From assembly GCF_014269025.2 (NCBI RefSeq), contig NZ_CP077094.1, positions 4,806,501-4,870,500 of the forward strand: DNA of 64,000 bases. Reading direction: 5' to 3'. Source of the DNA: Pseudomonas promysalinigenes (GTDB lineage: Bacteria > Pseudomonadota > Gammaproteobacteria > Pseudomonadales > Pseudomonadaceae). The notes below the pieces were generated by a model. That model searched no databases. It was given only the letters and a program-made list of their open reading frames with translations, and was not told the origin of the DNA. Position 1 is the first letter of the stretch. Each line of letters opens with the position of its first letter. The position numbers and the translations under genes were made by a program. Shown one piece after another: positions 17,390-27,300 of the stretch.

Positions 17390-18175
17390 TCAGAACGCAG
17401 GCAACACCGCACCCTGATACTTCTTGGCAATGAATTCCTTCACCTCAGGGCTGGTCAGGGCCTTGGCTAGCTTCTGAATCGCGTCGCTGTCTTTGTTGTC
17501 TGGGCGGGCCACCAGGAAGTTCACGTATGGCGAGTCGCTACCCTCGATCACCAGCGCATCCTTGGCAGGATTCAGGCCGGCTTCCAGGGCGTAGTTGGTA
17601 TTGATCATGTCCAGGTCAACCTGATCCAGCACGCGAGGTAGCATGGCCGACTCGAGCTCGCGGAATTTAAGCTTCTTCGGGTTCTCGGCAATGTCTTTCG
17701 GGGTTGCCAGAGCGTTCTTCGGGTCTTTCAGGGTCAGCAGGCCGGCTTTCTGCAGCAGCAGCAAGGCGCGGCCGCTGTTGCTGCCCTCGTTAGGGATGGC
17801 AACGGTGGCGCCTTCCTTGAGCTCGTCCAGGCTCTTGACCTTCTTCGAGTAACCACCGAACGGCTCGACATGCACGCCGACCACGGTCACCAGGTGAGTA
17901 CCCTTGCCTTCGTTGAAGTTCTGTAGGTATGGCAGGGTCTGGAAGTAGTTGGCGTCCAGGCGTTTTTGATCAACCTGGACGTTGGGCTGCACATAGTCGG
18001 TGAACACCTTGATCTGCAGGTCCACACCTTCCTTGGCCAAGGTCGGCTTGATCAGCTCGAGGATCTCGGCGTGGGGTACAGGCGTGGCAGCAACCACCAA
18101 TTTCTCGGCAGCCGATGCCAGGCCAGCGAACGACAGGGTAGCGGCCAGGGCCGTGGTCAGCAGGGTCTTTTTCAT
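17390..18175 (-). CDS. metQ: MetQ/NlpA-family substrate-binding protein (orphan)
   Basis: 261 residues with a cleavable signal peptide (AxA site in GLASAAEK) rather than a lipobox. Landmarks are VAATPVPHAEILE, DYVQPNVQV, DANYFQTLPYL, the ligand loop PNEGSNSGRALLLLQ and INTNYALEAG. The family binds methionine or related sulfur compounds for ABC import. No metN or metI genes lie beside it, so it must borrow a transporter or serve another role. It is in the sulfur block, and its upstream region carries an 18-bp element also found upstream of oscA. AAGGAACACC precedes the ATG at 18175. Confidence 0.88.
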   Translation of the reverse strand: MKKTLLTTALAATLSFAGLASAAEKLVVAATPVPHAEILELIKPTLAKEGVDLQIKVFTDYVQPNVQVDQKRLDANYFQTLPYLQNFNEGKGTHLVTVVGVHVEPFGGYSKKVKSLDELKEGATVAIPNEGSNSGRALLLLQKAGLLTLKDPKNALATPKDIAENPKKLKFRELESAMLPRVLDQVDLDMINTNYALEAGLNPAKDALVIEGSDSPYVNFLVARPDNKDSDAIQKLAKALTSPEVKEFIAKKYQGAVLPAF

Positions 18176-18277
18176 GGTGTTCCTTGTTATGGATCTGAGC
18201 CACTGAGGATGGCGAAGTCGGGGGCCCAACCGTTTAAGCGGTGGGCGTGAGTCGGACGATACCGAGATTTTTTATAC

Positions 18278-18295
18278 CTTAACAATATCTTTTAA
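18278..18295. promoter_or_regulatory. 18-bp AT-rich element shared with the oscA promoter (metQ copy)
   Basis: CTTAACAATATCTTTTAA lies 103-120 bp upstream of the metQ ATG. It matches the oscA element at 24139-24156 in 14 of 18 positions, in the same orientation and at a similar distance. A binding site for CysB or another LysR-type sulfur regulator is the natural guess. Confidence 0.5.
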
Positions 18296-18349
18296 TTCGC
18301 CGCTTATTCCAAAAGCAAAATGCCACCACTGACTTCGCTATTAGCCCAT

Positions 18350-19180
18350 CTAAGCTGCGGGCCCCGGCATATCGAGGTCTTGAGGCAACAGTTCATCCCC
18401 GTCGTTCACCAGCAGCGCAAAATGGATCACGTTCTCCAGCTCGCGGGTATTACCAGGCCAGGCATGCGCCTCCAATACCTGCTGCGCCGCTTCGCTGATC
18501 AACGCCAGAGGCCGCTGCAGGCGAACGCTGTAGATGCCCACGAAATACTCGGCCAAGGGCAGGATATCCCCCGGGCGTTCGCGCAGCGGCGGCAATAGAA
18601 GCGCGCCTTCGTTCAGATACTGGTACAGCCGTTCATTGAAGCGGCCGGCCTTCACCACCCGCGCCAGGTCGATGCTGCTGGCCGCTACCAGACGCACATC
18701 CACAGGCTGGGGCTGCTGTGCGCCAACACGGGTGACCTCGCGGTTTTCCAGGGCCGCTAGCAACTTGCCCTGGATGGCCAATGGCAGGTCGGCGATCTCG
18801 TCCAGATACAAAGTGCCGCCATTGGCCGAACCGAACCAGCCAGCGCGGCTACTGGCGGTGCCGCCCTGACTGCCTGCGCTATAGCCGAACAGCTCCGCGT
18901 CGGCATAGGTCGGGCTTATGGCCGCGCAGTTGACCGACACGAACAACCCAGGCCGATCACTGGCGCGGTGAATTTGCCGAGCCAGCAGCTCCTTGCCGGT
19001 ACCGGTCTCGCCACGGATCAGCACTGGCACAGGCAGTGGCGCAAGCCGCTCCAGCGCCTCACGCAACAGTTGCGAGCGTGGGTCGATGAACACCAGCGCC
19101 TTGGCACGTATGCTCAGCGGGCTCTTGTCCAGCTCCGGAAAGGTCAGCAGGGGCTGGCCGAATGGGTTTTGAATGGTCAT
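18350..19180 (-). CDS. AAA+ sigma-54 enhancer-binding-like protein without DNA-binding domain
   Basis: 276 residues that are almost entirely the AAA+ core of sigma-54 activators: Walker A GETGTGKE (57-64), NCAAISPTYADAELFG, Walker B GTLYLDEI (122-129) and LPPLRERPGDILPLAEYF. The sigma-54-contacting GAFTGA loop is replaced by GSQGGT (103-108). There is no N-terminal sensory domain, and the protein stops at NTRELENVIHFALLVNDGDE, before a Fis-type helix-turn-helix. It may therefore act only as a partner of other activators, or have a new role. GGGAG precedes the ATG at 19180. It follows the esterase gene by 64 bp and belongs to the sulfur block. Confidence 0.85.
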   Translation of the reverse strand: MTIQNPFGQPLLTFPELDKSPLSIRAKALVFIDPRSQLLREALERLAPLPVPVLIRGETGTGKELLARQIHRASDRPGLFVSVNCAAISPTYADAELFGYSAGSQGGTASSRAGWFGSANGGTLYLDEIADLPLAIQGKLLAALENREVTRVGAQQPQPVDVRLVAASSIDLARVVKAGRFNERLYQYLNEGALLLPPLRERPGDILPLAEYFVGIYSVRLQRPLALISEAAQQVLEAHAWPGNTRELENVIHFALLVNDGDELLPQDLDMPGPAA

Positions 19181-19244
19181 GACAAACTCCCGCCCCATAC
19201 CGTCGGTGGCTGGGCGTCAGGCAAGGGTGAACGTACGTGGTCGA

Positions 19245-19826
19245 TCAGGCGCGGCGCAGCGCGCGCTGCTCGACTCGGCTTTGCAAGCGGTACAAATAGG
19301 CGAAGCCCTGTTCCCAGCGTTGGTGGCCGGACTTGACATTGATATGCCCGGCATTGCTCAACAGGCCCGCGTCGGCGCCCCAGGCCTGGGCGAGGTACAG
19401 GGCCCGGGTTACGCTGACTGCCGGGTCGTTGTCGGAGCTGACGACCTGGCTGGGGAACGGCAGCGCCTGCAACGGGATCGGCGCAAAGTTGCGCAAAGCC
19501 TCCGCGCAGGTAGGCCGCTCGACATCCGCCGGCGCCACAAGCAACGCCCCACGGACCTGACGCAGCAATGCCGGGTTAGCCTGTGCGGCCCAATGGGCGA
19601 CAGCGATGCAGCCCAGGCTGTGGGCGATAAGGATCACGGGTGTGGGTTCGGCGGCTATTGCCTGCTCCAACGCTTTTACCCAGTCGCTGCGCTGGGGTGT
19701 GAGCCAGTCATGCTGCTCGACTCGGGCGCTGTTGGGCAGCGTGCGCTGCCAGTGGCTCTGCCAATGGTTGTCTGGCGATCCTTGCCAGCCCGGCACAATC
19801 AGGTAACGAATCAGCTCATTGCGCAT
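19245..19826 (-). CDS. RBBP9/YdeN-family alpha/beta hydrolase
   Basis: 193 residues, the compact serine-hydrolase family of RBBP9 and YdeN. It begins with LIVPGWQGSPDNHWQSHW, has the nucleophile elbow AHSLGC, the acid in SSDNDPAVS and the catalytic histidine in SNAGHINVKSG. Natural substrates are unknown for most members. It probably forms a two-gene unit with the AAA+ protein gene downstream. In pseudomonads this pair commonly lies beside sulfur-starvation genes, so cleavage of a sulfur-containing ester is a reasonable guess only. Confidence 0.87.
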   Translation of the reverse strand: MRNELIRYLIVPGWQGSPDNHWQSHWQRTLPNSARVEQHDWLTPQRSDWVKALEQAIAAEPTPVILIAHSLGCIAVAHWAAQANPALLRQVRGALLVAPADVERPTCAEALRNFAPIPLQALPFPSQVVSSDNDPAVSVTRALYLAQAWGADAGLLSNAGHINVKSGHQRWEQGFAYLYRLQSRVEQRALRRA

Positions 19827-19903
19827 GGGACGCCTCCAACTAGTTTGCGTGTTTGAAGATCAGTATAGGGAACTAGTTATATGCGTAAAGGAATAAGAAG
19901 ATA

Positions 19904-19921
19904 TTTATCAATAACTAAAAG
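19904..19921. promoter_or_regulatory. Possible weaker third copy of the sulfur-block element
   Basis: TTTATCAATAACTAAAAG, 78-95 bp upstream of the esterase start, matches the metQ element in 11 of 18 positions within a very AT-rich stretch. The match is weak enough to be chance. Confidence 0.25.
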
Positions 19922-19965
19922 TTTGCTTAATAGTGATCATTCCGTTCGCGGCCACCTTGCAGTCG

Positions 19966-19993
19966 TAAAAAAGCCCGGGACTGGGCCCGGGCT
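19966..19993 (-). terminator. Intrinsic terminator of the sulfate operon
   Basis: On the minus strand AGCCCGGG pairs with CCCGGGCT and is followed by a run of T (the A run at 19967-19972 on the plus strand), 20 bp after the cysA stop. Confidence 0.8.
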
Positions 19994-20012
19994 GTTCATT
20001 CACTGACGACAC

Positions 20013-21002
20013 TCAGATGTCTGTCACCTTCTGCCAGACCTTCGGTCGGAAGAACAGTGTCTCCCCGCGCGCCAACCCAGTCAGGCTGTCGTGGTCCTTG
20101 ACCACCTCGGCTTCGATCAGCTCGCTCTGCCCTTCTACCTTCAAGGTCACCCGCGTGGTCGCCCCTAGCGGGCGGATGTCACGCACTTCGGCCGCGTGGT
20201 GCCCCTCGGTTTCATGGCGCGAGAGCGACACTTCGTGCGGGCGGAACAACACATGCTGCCCCTCGCTCAAGGCCAGACGGTTCGAATCACCCAGGAAGTG
20301 GTACACGAAATCGTTGGCCGGCTGCTCATACACCTCCCCCGGCGAGCCGATCTGCTCGATGACACCCTTGTTCATCACCACGATGCGGTCGGCCACTTCC
20401 ATGGCTTCTTCCTGATCGTGAGTCACGAACACCGAGGTGAGGTTGATATCCTCGTGCAGCCGGGCCAACCAGCGGCGCAGCTCCTTGCGCACCTTGGCAT
20501 CGAGCGCACCAAAGGGCTCATCGAGCAGCAGCACCTTAGGCTCCACTGCCAAGGCGCGGGCCAGGGCGATGCGCTGGCGCTGGCCACCGGATAGCTGCTC
20601 TGGGTAGCGATCGGACAGCCAATCCAGTTGCACCATGTTCAGAAGCTCATGGACCTTTTCAGCGATCCTGCTCTCGCTCGGACGCTCACCCTTGGGCTTC
20701 ATGCGCAGGCCAAAGGCGACGTTGTCGAACACGCTCATGTGGCGGAACAACGCATAATGCTGGAACACGAAGCCAACGTTACGATCGCGCACATCGTGGC
20801 CGGATACGTCCTGGCCGTGGAACACGATACTGCCCTGGTCCGGGGTTTCCAGGCCGGCGATGATACGCAGCAGGGTGGTCTTGCCGCAGCCCGACGGGCC
20901 GAGCAGCGCTACCAGTTCACCGCTGTTGATGTCCAGGTTGATGTCGTTGAGGGCCTGGAAGCTGTTGAAGCGCTTGCTGACATTACGAACTTCGATCGAC
21001 AT
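20013..21002 (-). CDS. cysA: Sulfate/thiosulfate ABC transporter ATP-binding protein
   Basis: 329 residues. Walker [10 protein letters not shown] near residue 35, signature LSGGQRQR near 135, Walker [13 protein letters not shown] and switch His in THDQEEAME. The C-terminal part is the TOBE-like domain of CysA (residues 240-329). It energises sulfate and thiosulfate import through CysT and CysW. It is the last gene of oscA-sbp-cysT-cysW-cysA, begins 3 bp after the cysW stop and is followed by an intrinsic terminator. Confidence 0.96.
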   Translation of the reverse strand: MSIEVRNVSKRFNSFQALNDINLDINSGELVALLGPSGCGKTTLLRIIAGLETPDQGSIVFHGQDVSGHDVRDRNVGFVFQHYALFRHMSVFDNVAFGLRMKPKGERPSESRIAEKVHELLNMVQLDWLSDRYPEQLSGGQRQRIALARALAVEPKVLLLDEPFGALDAKVRKELRRWLARLHEDINLTSVFVTHDQEEAMEVADRIVVMNKGVIEQIGSPGEVYEQPANDFVYHFLGDSNRLALSEGQHVLFRPHEVSLSRHETEGHHAAEVRDIRPLGATTRVTLKVEGQSELIEAEVVKDHDSLTGLARGETLFFRPKVWQKVTDI

Positions 21003-21005
21003 GAA

Positions 21006-21878
21006 TCATTCCTTCGCGGCGCTGTGGCGCAGGCGGTTAATACGGTTCTCGCTCCACTGCTTGAGCAGCAGGATGAAGAGCGCCAGGATCAGCAACAGGC
21101 TGGCCACGCTAAAGGCCGCAACATGGTTGTACTCGTTGTAGAGGATCTCCACGTGCAACGGCAAGGTGTTGGTCACGCCACGGATGTGGCCCGACACCAC
21201 AGACACCGCGCCGAACTCGCCCATCGCCCGCGCGGTACACAGCACCACGCCGTAGATCAGGCCCCATTTGATGTTCGGCAAGGTTACGTGCCAGAACATC
21301 TGCCAGCCATTGGCACCGAGTAGACGTGCAGCCTCCTCTTCTTGAGTGCCCTGCTCCTGCATCAGCGGGATCAGCTCACGGGCCACGAATGGCACGGTGA
21401 CGAAAATGGTCGCCAGGACGATACCCGGCAAGGCAAACACGATCTGGATGTCGTGGTCCTGCAACCAGGGGCCGAACAGCCCCTGCGCGCCGAACATCAG
21501 CACGTACACCAGGCCCGCGATGACCGGCGAGACCGAAAACGGCAGGTCGATCAGGGTCACCAGCACGCTCTTGCCACGGAAGTTGTATTTGCTGACGCAC
21601 CAGGCGGCGCTGACACCGAACACCAGGTTGAGCGGCACCGAGATGACCACGGCGAGCAAGGTCAGCTTCAATGCTGACAAGGCATCGGGTTCGAAGATCG
21701 CTTCGAAAAAGGTGCCAAAACCGTTTTTCAGCGCCTGCGACACCACAATCACCAGCGGCAGCAGCAGAAACAGCACAAACACCAGCCAGCCAAGGCCGAT
21801 CAGGATGCGCCGCGACGTGGCGCTGCCTCGCCGGGCGGCGTTGGCGGCAGCACTTGCATTCAGGGTTGAACTGGACAT
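21006..21878 (-). CDS. cysW: Sulfate ABC transporter permease CysW
   Basis: 290 residues, about six membrane helices after a short basic cytoplasmic N-terminus. The ABC-coupling motif [21 protein letters not shown] lies in the last third, and [22 protein letters not shown] is characteristic of CysW. It pairs with CysT to form the inner-membrane pore. It starts 10 bp after cysT ends. Confidence 0.95.
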   Translation of the reverse strand: MSSSTLNASAAANAARRGSATSRRILIGLGWLVFVLFLLLPLVIVVSQALKNGFGTFFEAIFEPDALSALKLTLLAVVISVPLNLVFGVSAAWCVSKYNFRGKSVLVTLIDLPFSVSPVIAGLVYVLMFGAQGLFGPWLQDHDIQIVFALPGIVLATIFVTVPFVARELIPLMQEQGTQEEEAARLLGANGWQMFWHVTLPNIKWGLIYGVVLCTARAMGEFGAVSVVSGHIRGVTNTLPLHVEILYNEYNHVAAFSVASLLLILALFILLLKQWSENRINRLRHSAAKE

Positions 21879-21888
21879 GCGGCCTCCT

Positions 21889-22707
21889 TCAAGGGGTTTC
21901 GATGCGACGCTGCAGCAGGTTGATCAGCAGCAGCAGGATGAAGGAAACCACCAGCATCAGCACGCCGATGGCAGTGGCGCCGGTGTAGTCGTACTGGTCG
22001 AGCTTGACCATGATCAGCAACGGCAGAATCTCGGTCTTCATCGGCATGTTGCCAGCGATGAAAATCACCGACCCGTACTCGCCAACGCCCCGGGCAAAGG
22101 CCAGGGCAAAGCCGGTGAGCCAGGCAGGCAGCAGCGCTGGCGCCAGAATGTGGCGGAACACCTGCACAGGCTTGGCGCCCAGGCAGGCGGCCGCCTCCTC
22201 GACCTCGCGCGGGATGTCCGCAAGCACCGGCTGCACCGTGCGCACCACGAATGGCAAGGTGACGAAGGTCAGCGCCAAAGTGATCCCCAGCGGGGTGTAG
22301 GCGATCTTGAAGCCCAGGTCGGTAGCGAACTGGCCAACCCAGCCATTTGGTGCGTACAGCGCAGTCAACGCGATCCCGGCAACGGCGGTGGGTAAGGCGA
22401 ACGGCAGGTCGATCATCGCGTCGATGATCTTGCGTCCGGGGAAGGTGTAACGCACCAGCACCCAAGCCAGCAGGGTACCGATCACGCCGTTGATGATGGC
22501 GGCAAACAGCGCGGTGCCGAAGCTCAGTTGCAGTGCGGCGATCACCCGTGGGGCACTGACGATGGTCCAGAACTGCGCGAAGGTCAGCTGCGAGGCATGG
22601 ATGAACATGGCCGCCAGCGGTATCAGCACGATCAGGCTGAGATACACCAAGGTGTAACCCAGCGTCAGCCCGAAGCCGGGTATGACGGGGGAAATGCGAC
22701 GTGACAT
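21889..22707 (-). CDS. cysT: Sulfate ABC transporter permease CysT
   Basis: 272 residues with six membrane helices. The first helix is preceded by [19 protein letters not shown], and the coupling loop is [40 protein letters not shown] matches CysT/CysU. It forms the sulfate pore with CysW. A 100-bp spacer with two hairpins separates it from the upstream sbp gene, which may set the ratio of binding protein to permease. Confidence 0.95.
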   Translation of the reverse strand: MSRRISPVIPGFGLTLGYTLVYLSLIVLIPLAAMFIHASQLTFAQFWTIVSAPRVIAALQLSFGTALFAAIINGVIGTLLAWVLVRYTFPGRKIIDAMIDLPFALPTAVAGIALTALYAPNGWVGQFATDLGFKIAYTPLGITLALTFVTLPFVVRTVQPVLADIPREVEEAAACLGAKPVQVFRHILAPALLPAWLTGFALAFARGVGEYGSVIFIAGNMPMKTEILPLLIMVKLDQYDYTGATAIGVLMLVVSFILLLLINLLQRRIETP

Positions 22708-22731
22708 AAATATCCCTGGTTGAACGCACGA

Positions 22732-22753
22732 GGCCCGGGAGCGCTCCCGGGCC
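22732..22753. other. 22-bp perfect GC-rich palindrome in the sbp-cysT spacer
   Basis: The 22 bases at 22732-22753 are their own reverse complement (each half GGCCCGGGAGC). A second hairpin (CGGGG ... CCCCG) lies at 22773-22792. No T run follows on the minus strand, so it is better read as an mRNA-stabilising or processing hairpin downstream of sbp than as a full terminator. Confidence 0.6.
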
Positions 22754-22807
22754 AGTGCAGGCGTCTAGATGCCGGGGCTGCATGGCCGCCCCGTGGGTTC
22801 CTTGGCG

Positions 22808-23815
22808 TTACTGTGCCTGATAGATCTGGTCGAACACACCACCATCATTGAAGAATTTTGGTTGCGCAGTCTTCCAGCCACCGAAGTCCTTGTCGATGGT
22901 TACCAGGTCCAGTTTCGGGAACTGTTTGCCGAATTCAGCCGCCACTTTTTCGTCTCGCGGGCGGTAGAAGTTCTCGGCGGCGATCTTCTGGCCTGCCGGG
23001 CTGTACAAGTGCTTGAGGTATTCGGTGGCAATTTCGGTATTGCCTTTCTTCTCGACATTCTTGTCCACCACCGCGACCGGCGGCTCAGCCAGGATCGACA
23101 GCGATGGCACCACGATTTCGAATTTATCGGCGCCGCCGTCCTCTTTCAGCGCCAGGAAGGCTTCGTTCTCCCACGCCAGCAGTACATCGCCCTGGCCGTT
23201 GTTGACGAAGGTAATGGTCGAGCCACGGGCACCGGTATCGAGCACCGGTACGTGTTTGAACAGCTCCTGAACGTAAGCCTTGGCCTTGTCTTCGCTGCCG
23301 CCGGTTTTCAGGCCGTAGGCCCAGGCGGCCAGGAAGTTCCAGCGAGCGCCGCCGGACGTTTTCGGGTTGGGGGTGATAACCGAGACATCCTGTTTGATCA
23401 GGTCGCCCCAATCCTTGATGCCTTTGGGGTTGCCCTTGCGCACCAGGAAGACGATGGTCGAGGTGTACGGAGTGCTGGCATCCGGCAGGCGCTTCTGCCA
23501 GTCCTCGGGGAGGGTCTTGCCCAGCTTGGCGATTTCGTCGATATCACCGGCTAGCGCCAGGGTCACCACGTCGGCGCGCAGGCCGTCGATCACAGCGCGG
23601 CCCTGCTTGCCCGAGCCGCCGTGGGACTGCTGAATCTTCACCTTGTCGCCCGGATGGGCCTCTTGCCAGTGCTTGATGAATTCGGCGTTGTACTGCTGAT
23701 ACAGCTCGCGGGTCGGGTCGTAGGACACGTTGAGCAGTTCGTAGTCCTTGGCGATGGCGGAACCGGCAAATACCGCACTGGCAAGCGCAGCCAGGGCATA
23801 ACGGCGGATGGACAT
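22808..23815 (-). CDS. sbp: Periplasmic sulfate-binding protein
   Basis: 335 residues: signal peptide ([18 protein letters not shown]), then [35 protein letters not shown] with the sulfate-binding serine and glycine region, [11 protein letters not shown], and [17 protein letters not shown]. These are hallmarks of Sbp/CysP. It captures sulfate for CysTWA. GGGAG precedes the ATG at 23815. It follows oscA by 50 bp and is separated from cysT by hairpins that would favour high expression of the binding protein. Confidence 0.95.
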   Translation of the reverse strand: MSIRRYALAALASAVFAGSAIAKDYELLNVSYDPTRELYQQYNAEFIKHWQEAHPGDKVKIQQSHGGSGKQGRAVIDGLRADVVTLALAGDIDEIAKLGKTLPEDWQKRLPDASTPYTSTIVFLVRKGNPKGIKDWGDLIKQDVSVITPNPKTSGGARWNFLAAWAYGLKTGGSEDKAKAYVQELFKHVPVLDTGARGSTITFVNNGQGDVLLAWENEAFLALKEDGGADKFEIVVPSLSILAEPPVAVVDKNVEKKGNTEIATEYLKHLYSPAGQKIAAENFYRPRDEKVAAEFGKQFPKLDLVTIDKDFGGWKTAQPKFFNDGGVFDQIYQAQ

Positions 23816-23865
23816 GGTGAAGCTCCCGATTGGCATTTTTCTAGTTTTGAAGGGGGTGGCGCGAC

Positions 23866-24048
23866 TCAGCTGGGTTTGTGACCGGGCTGTTGCAGGCGGA
23901 ATTTTTCCTTGCGCTCGATCTGCACGACCTGAGCGTTGTGCACGGTGATCTCTACCGCTCCAAACCGCAGGTCGCGCAGCGCGCTCTGGATTTCCCGCAA
24001 AATGGTGGCTTCATCCTGACCGTCGATGCTGCGCAGCGATGCACTCAT
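23866..24048 (-). CDS. oscA: Sulfur-starvation response protein OscA (YezD/DUF2292 family)
   Basis: 60 residues: [23 protein letters not shown] followed by [15 protein letters not shown], the compact DUF2292 fold. In Pseudomonas the gene just upstream of sbp with this domain is oscA, linked to sulfur starvation, organosulfur use and chromate/oxidative stress tolerance. Its molecular role is not known. Strong ribosome-binding site CCAAGGAGAACGAGC before the ATG. It is the first gene of the sulfate operon, behind the AT-rich element at 24136-24160. Confidence 0.88.
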   Translation of the reverse strand: MSASLRSIDGQDEATILREIQSALRDLRFGAVEITVHNAQVVQIERKEKFRLQQPGHKPS

Positions 24049-24135
24049 GCTCGTTCTCCTTGGAGTGAGATGCCTGGCAGGGTTTGAAGGGGAAATGATT
24101 GCCTGGCTTGAGGGCCATAGTAGTGATGTGCGGAT

Positions 24136-24160
24136 ATTCTTAAAAATACTGTTTAAGAAT
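24136..24160. promoter_or_regulatory. Inverted repeat in the oscA-sbp promoter, candidate CysB-type site
   Basis: ATTCTTAAA and TTTAAGAAT form a perfect 9-bp inverted repeat with a 7-bp spacer, 88-112 bp upstream of oscA. The 18 bases at 24139-24156 resemble the metQ upstream element. LysR-type regulators such as CysB bind AT-rich sites of this kind. The assignment is inference. Confidence 0.5.
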
Positions 24161-24236
24161 TTTTATATAACCGAAAAAAATTAAAAGAAAATGCGGCTTC
24201 GGGGAAGGGATTGTCTTGTTGAGCTGTGCAGACCCG

Positions 24237-24307
24237 TTCGCGGCCCGCCACAGGCTGGGGCTGATCTGAAAACCCGCGCAGGCCCGCAAGAGCCGGTTTG
24301 CCGCGAA
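24237..24307. repeat. REP-like palindrome
   Basis: TTCGCGGC at 24237-24244 and GCCGCGAA at 24300-24307 bracket further REP-like sequence downstream of triC. Confidence 0.45.
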
Positions 24308-24361
24308 TGCGCGGGTAGTTTCACCCTCGCATTCACGGCCAGGCCCGGCCTGGATGAAAGA

Positions 24362-27300
24362 TCAGGGTCGGCCTTGTTCCTTGCCCTGTGGCTCGCGGAT
24401 CTTGTACCAAGCCACATACAGCGCTGGCAGGAACAGCAGCGTGAGCAAGGTGGCGACGATGATCCCACCGATCATGGCGTAGGCCATCGGCCCCCAGAAC
24501 ACCTCGCGGGCAATCGGTATCATGCCCAGGCTCGCTGCTGCCGCCGTCAGCAGAATCGGCCTTCGCCGATGATTGGTGGCTTCGACCACGGCATCCCACG
24601 GCGTCAGGCCCTGGGCGTGGAACTCGTCGATCTGGGTCACCAGGATCACCGAGTTTCGGATGATGATGCCAGCCAGGGCAAGAATACCGAGGATTGCCAC
24701 AAACCCCAGGGGCGTGCCAGTCGGCACCAGCGCCAGCACCACGCCGATCAAGCCCAGCGGCGCCACACTGATCACCAACAGCAACTTCTGCACGCTGTGC
24801 AGTTGGATCATCAGGAAAGTCGCCATTAGGAACAGCATCAGCGGTATGACTTTGCTGATCGGCCCCTGAGCCTTGGCGCTCTCCTCCACCGTACCGCCCG
24901 TAGCCACTTCGAAGCCCACAGGTAATTTGCTGGCGAACTCATCGATCTTCGGCTTGAGCTGAGCCACCAGGTCAGTCGGCTGAATGTCACCGTTGACCGA
25001 TGCCTTGATGGTGATGGTTGGCTTGCGATCGCGGCGCCACACCAGTGGCTGTTCGAGCTCGTAGCGCACGGTAGCGAAAGACAACAGTGGGATCGAGGTG
25101 CCGTTGGGGGTGAGGATCTGCAGGTTCTGCAGGGTATCGGGCGAGCCGCGCTCACCGTCTTCGGCGCGGGCGACCACATCGATCAGGTAGATGTTGTCGT
25201 TGACCTGGGTGATCGGCACACCGCTGACGATGCTGTTCATCACTTTGGCCACATCCTCGGACGACAACCCCAGCTGGCGGGCCTTGTCCTGGGCGATCTC
25301 CACCCGCAGCACCTTGCCGGGCTCGTTCCAGTCGAACATCATCTCGCCGATGTACTTGTTCTGATCCAACAAGGTCGCCAGGTCGATGGCGTGTTTGCGC
25401 ACCTGATCGATATCGCCGCCACTGACCCGGTACTGGATCGGCCGCCCTACGGGCGGGCCCATCTCCAGCGACTGTACGTTGACACCGACACCGACGAAGT
25501 CTTCCCGCAGTATCTTCCTAAGGCGCGGCATCAAAGCCTCGCGCGCTTCAAGGCTCTTGCTGACGATCACCAACTGCGCGTAGTACGGGTTCTGCAGCTG
25601 CTGGTCCAGGGGCAGGTAGAAACGGATCGCACCCTGGCCGATGTAAGTGCTCCAGTGCACCAAGTCAGGGTCATCCTTGATCCGCGCCTCGAAACGATCC
25701 ACCACTTTGCGGGTTTCCTCGATCGAAGCATTCTGCGGCAGGTTCAGGTCGACGAGGATTTCCGGCCGGTCAGATGACGGGAAGAACTGGTTCTGCACGA
25801 AGCGCATACAAAAGACCGCCAGGGCGAACAACACCACCGTGCCGATGATGGTCAGCCAGCGATGGCGCATGCACCATAGCAGGCCATGCTCGAATGCCCG
25901 GCCAACCCGGCCTGGCTCGTTCGAATGGCCTTTGACCTTGCGGCTGCTGAGGATATGCACACCCAACACCGGGGCGAAGAACACCGCCACCACCCACGAC
26001 ACCAGCAGCGCCACCGCGATAACGGCGAACAGGGTGAAGGTGTATTCACCGGCAGAGCTGCCGTTCAAGCCAATGGGCACGAAGCCGGCCACCGTAACCA
26101 GGGTGCCCGTGAGCATGGGAAATGCCGTGGAGGTATAGGCGAAGGTGGCGGCCTGCTCCCGGCTTTCGCCCATCTCCAGCCGTGTGACCATCACCTCGAC
26201 CGTGATCATCGCGTCATCGACCAGCAAACCCAGAGCGATGATCAAAGCCCCCAGTGAAATTCGCTGCATGGTGATGCCGCTGTATTCCATGAACACGAAC
26301 ACCATCGCCAGCACCAGTGGAATCGAGCATGCCACTACCAGGCCCGCGCGCATCCCCAGGCTGATGAAGCTCACCGCCAGCACGATCACCACGGCTTCGA
26401 ACAGCGCACTGGTGAAGCCACCAACTGCCTTTTCGACCACGACGGACTGGTCCGAGACGGTATGCACGCCCACGCCAATCGGCAGATCTTCTATCACCTG
26501 GTCCATCCGGTGTTTCAGCGCATCACCGAACACCTGCACGTTGCCACCGGCCTTCATGCCGATGGCAAGGCCAATGGCGGTCTGACCGTTGTAACGGAAC
26601 ATCGGTGACGGCGGGTCGACGTAACCGCGCTGGATGTTGGCGATATCGGCCAGGCGGTAGAAGCGGTCATTGATCTTCAGGTTGACAGTCTGCAGGTCTT
26701 TTTCCGAAGCGAATTGCCCGGTGGTGCGCACAGAGATACGTTCCGGGCCAGCCTCGATCACCCCAGCCGGGGTTACGGCGTTCTGCGCTTGCAAAGCCTG
26801 CATGACCTGACGCTGGTCGATACCCAGCGCGGCCAACTTGCGGGTCGAGAAATTCAGGTACAGCACTTCATCCTGAGTGCCGATCATTTCGATCTTGCCG
26901 ATATTGGGCACGTCGCGCACTTCGGCGCGGGCCTGCTCCACGTAATCGCGCAGTTGACGCAGGGTGAGGCCATCGGCGGTGAACGCATAGACAGAGCCGA
27001 ATACATCGCCGAATTCGTCATTGAAACCCGGGCCCTGGATGCCTGAGGGGAAGTCCCCGCGAATGTCCTGGATCTTCTTGCGCACCTGGTACCAGATTTG
27101 CGGGATGTCCTCGGCCTTGGTGGTATCGCGCAGGTAGACATACACCGTCGACTCGCCTGGGCGGGTGTAGCTTTTGGTGTAGTCGAGCGAATCGAGGTCT
27201 TCGAGCTTCTTCTCGATGCGGTCGGTGACTTGGTACAAGGTTTCGGCCTGAGTCGCACCAGGCCAGCGGGTCTGGATCACCATGGTCTTGATGGTGAACG

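Larger units (their letters stand above)
24049..24361. other. Intergenic region between triC and oscA
   Basis: 313 bp without a gene. The oscA-proximal half holds the oscA promoter and an AT-rich inverted repeat. The triC-proximal half (24237-24307) holds a REP-like palindrome that probably ends triC transcription. I see no small gene in it. Confidence 0.6.
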
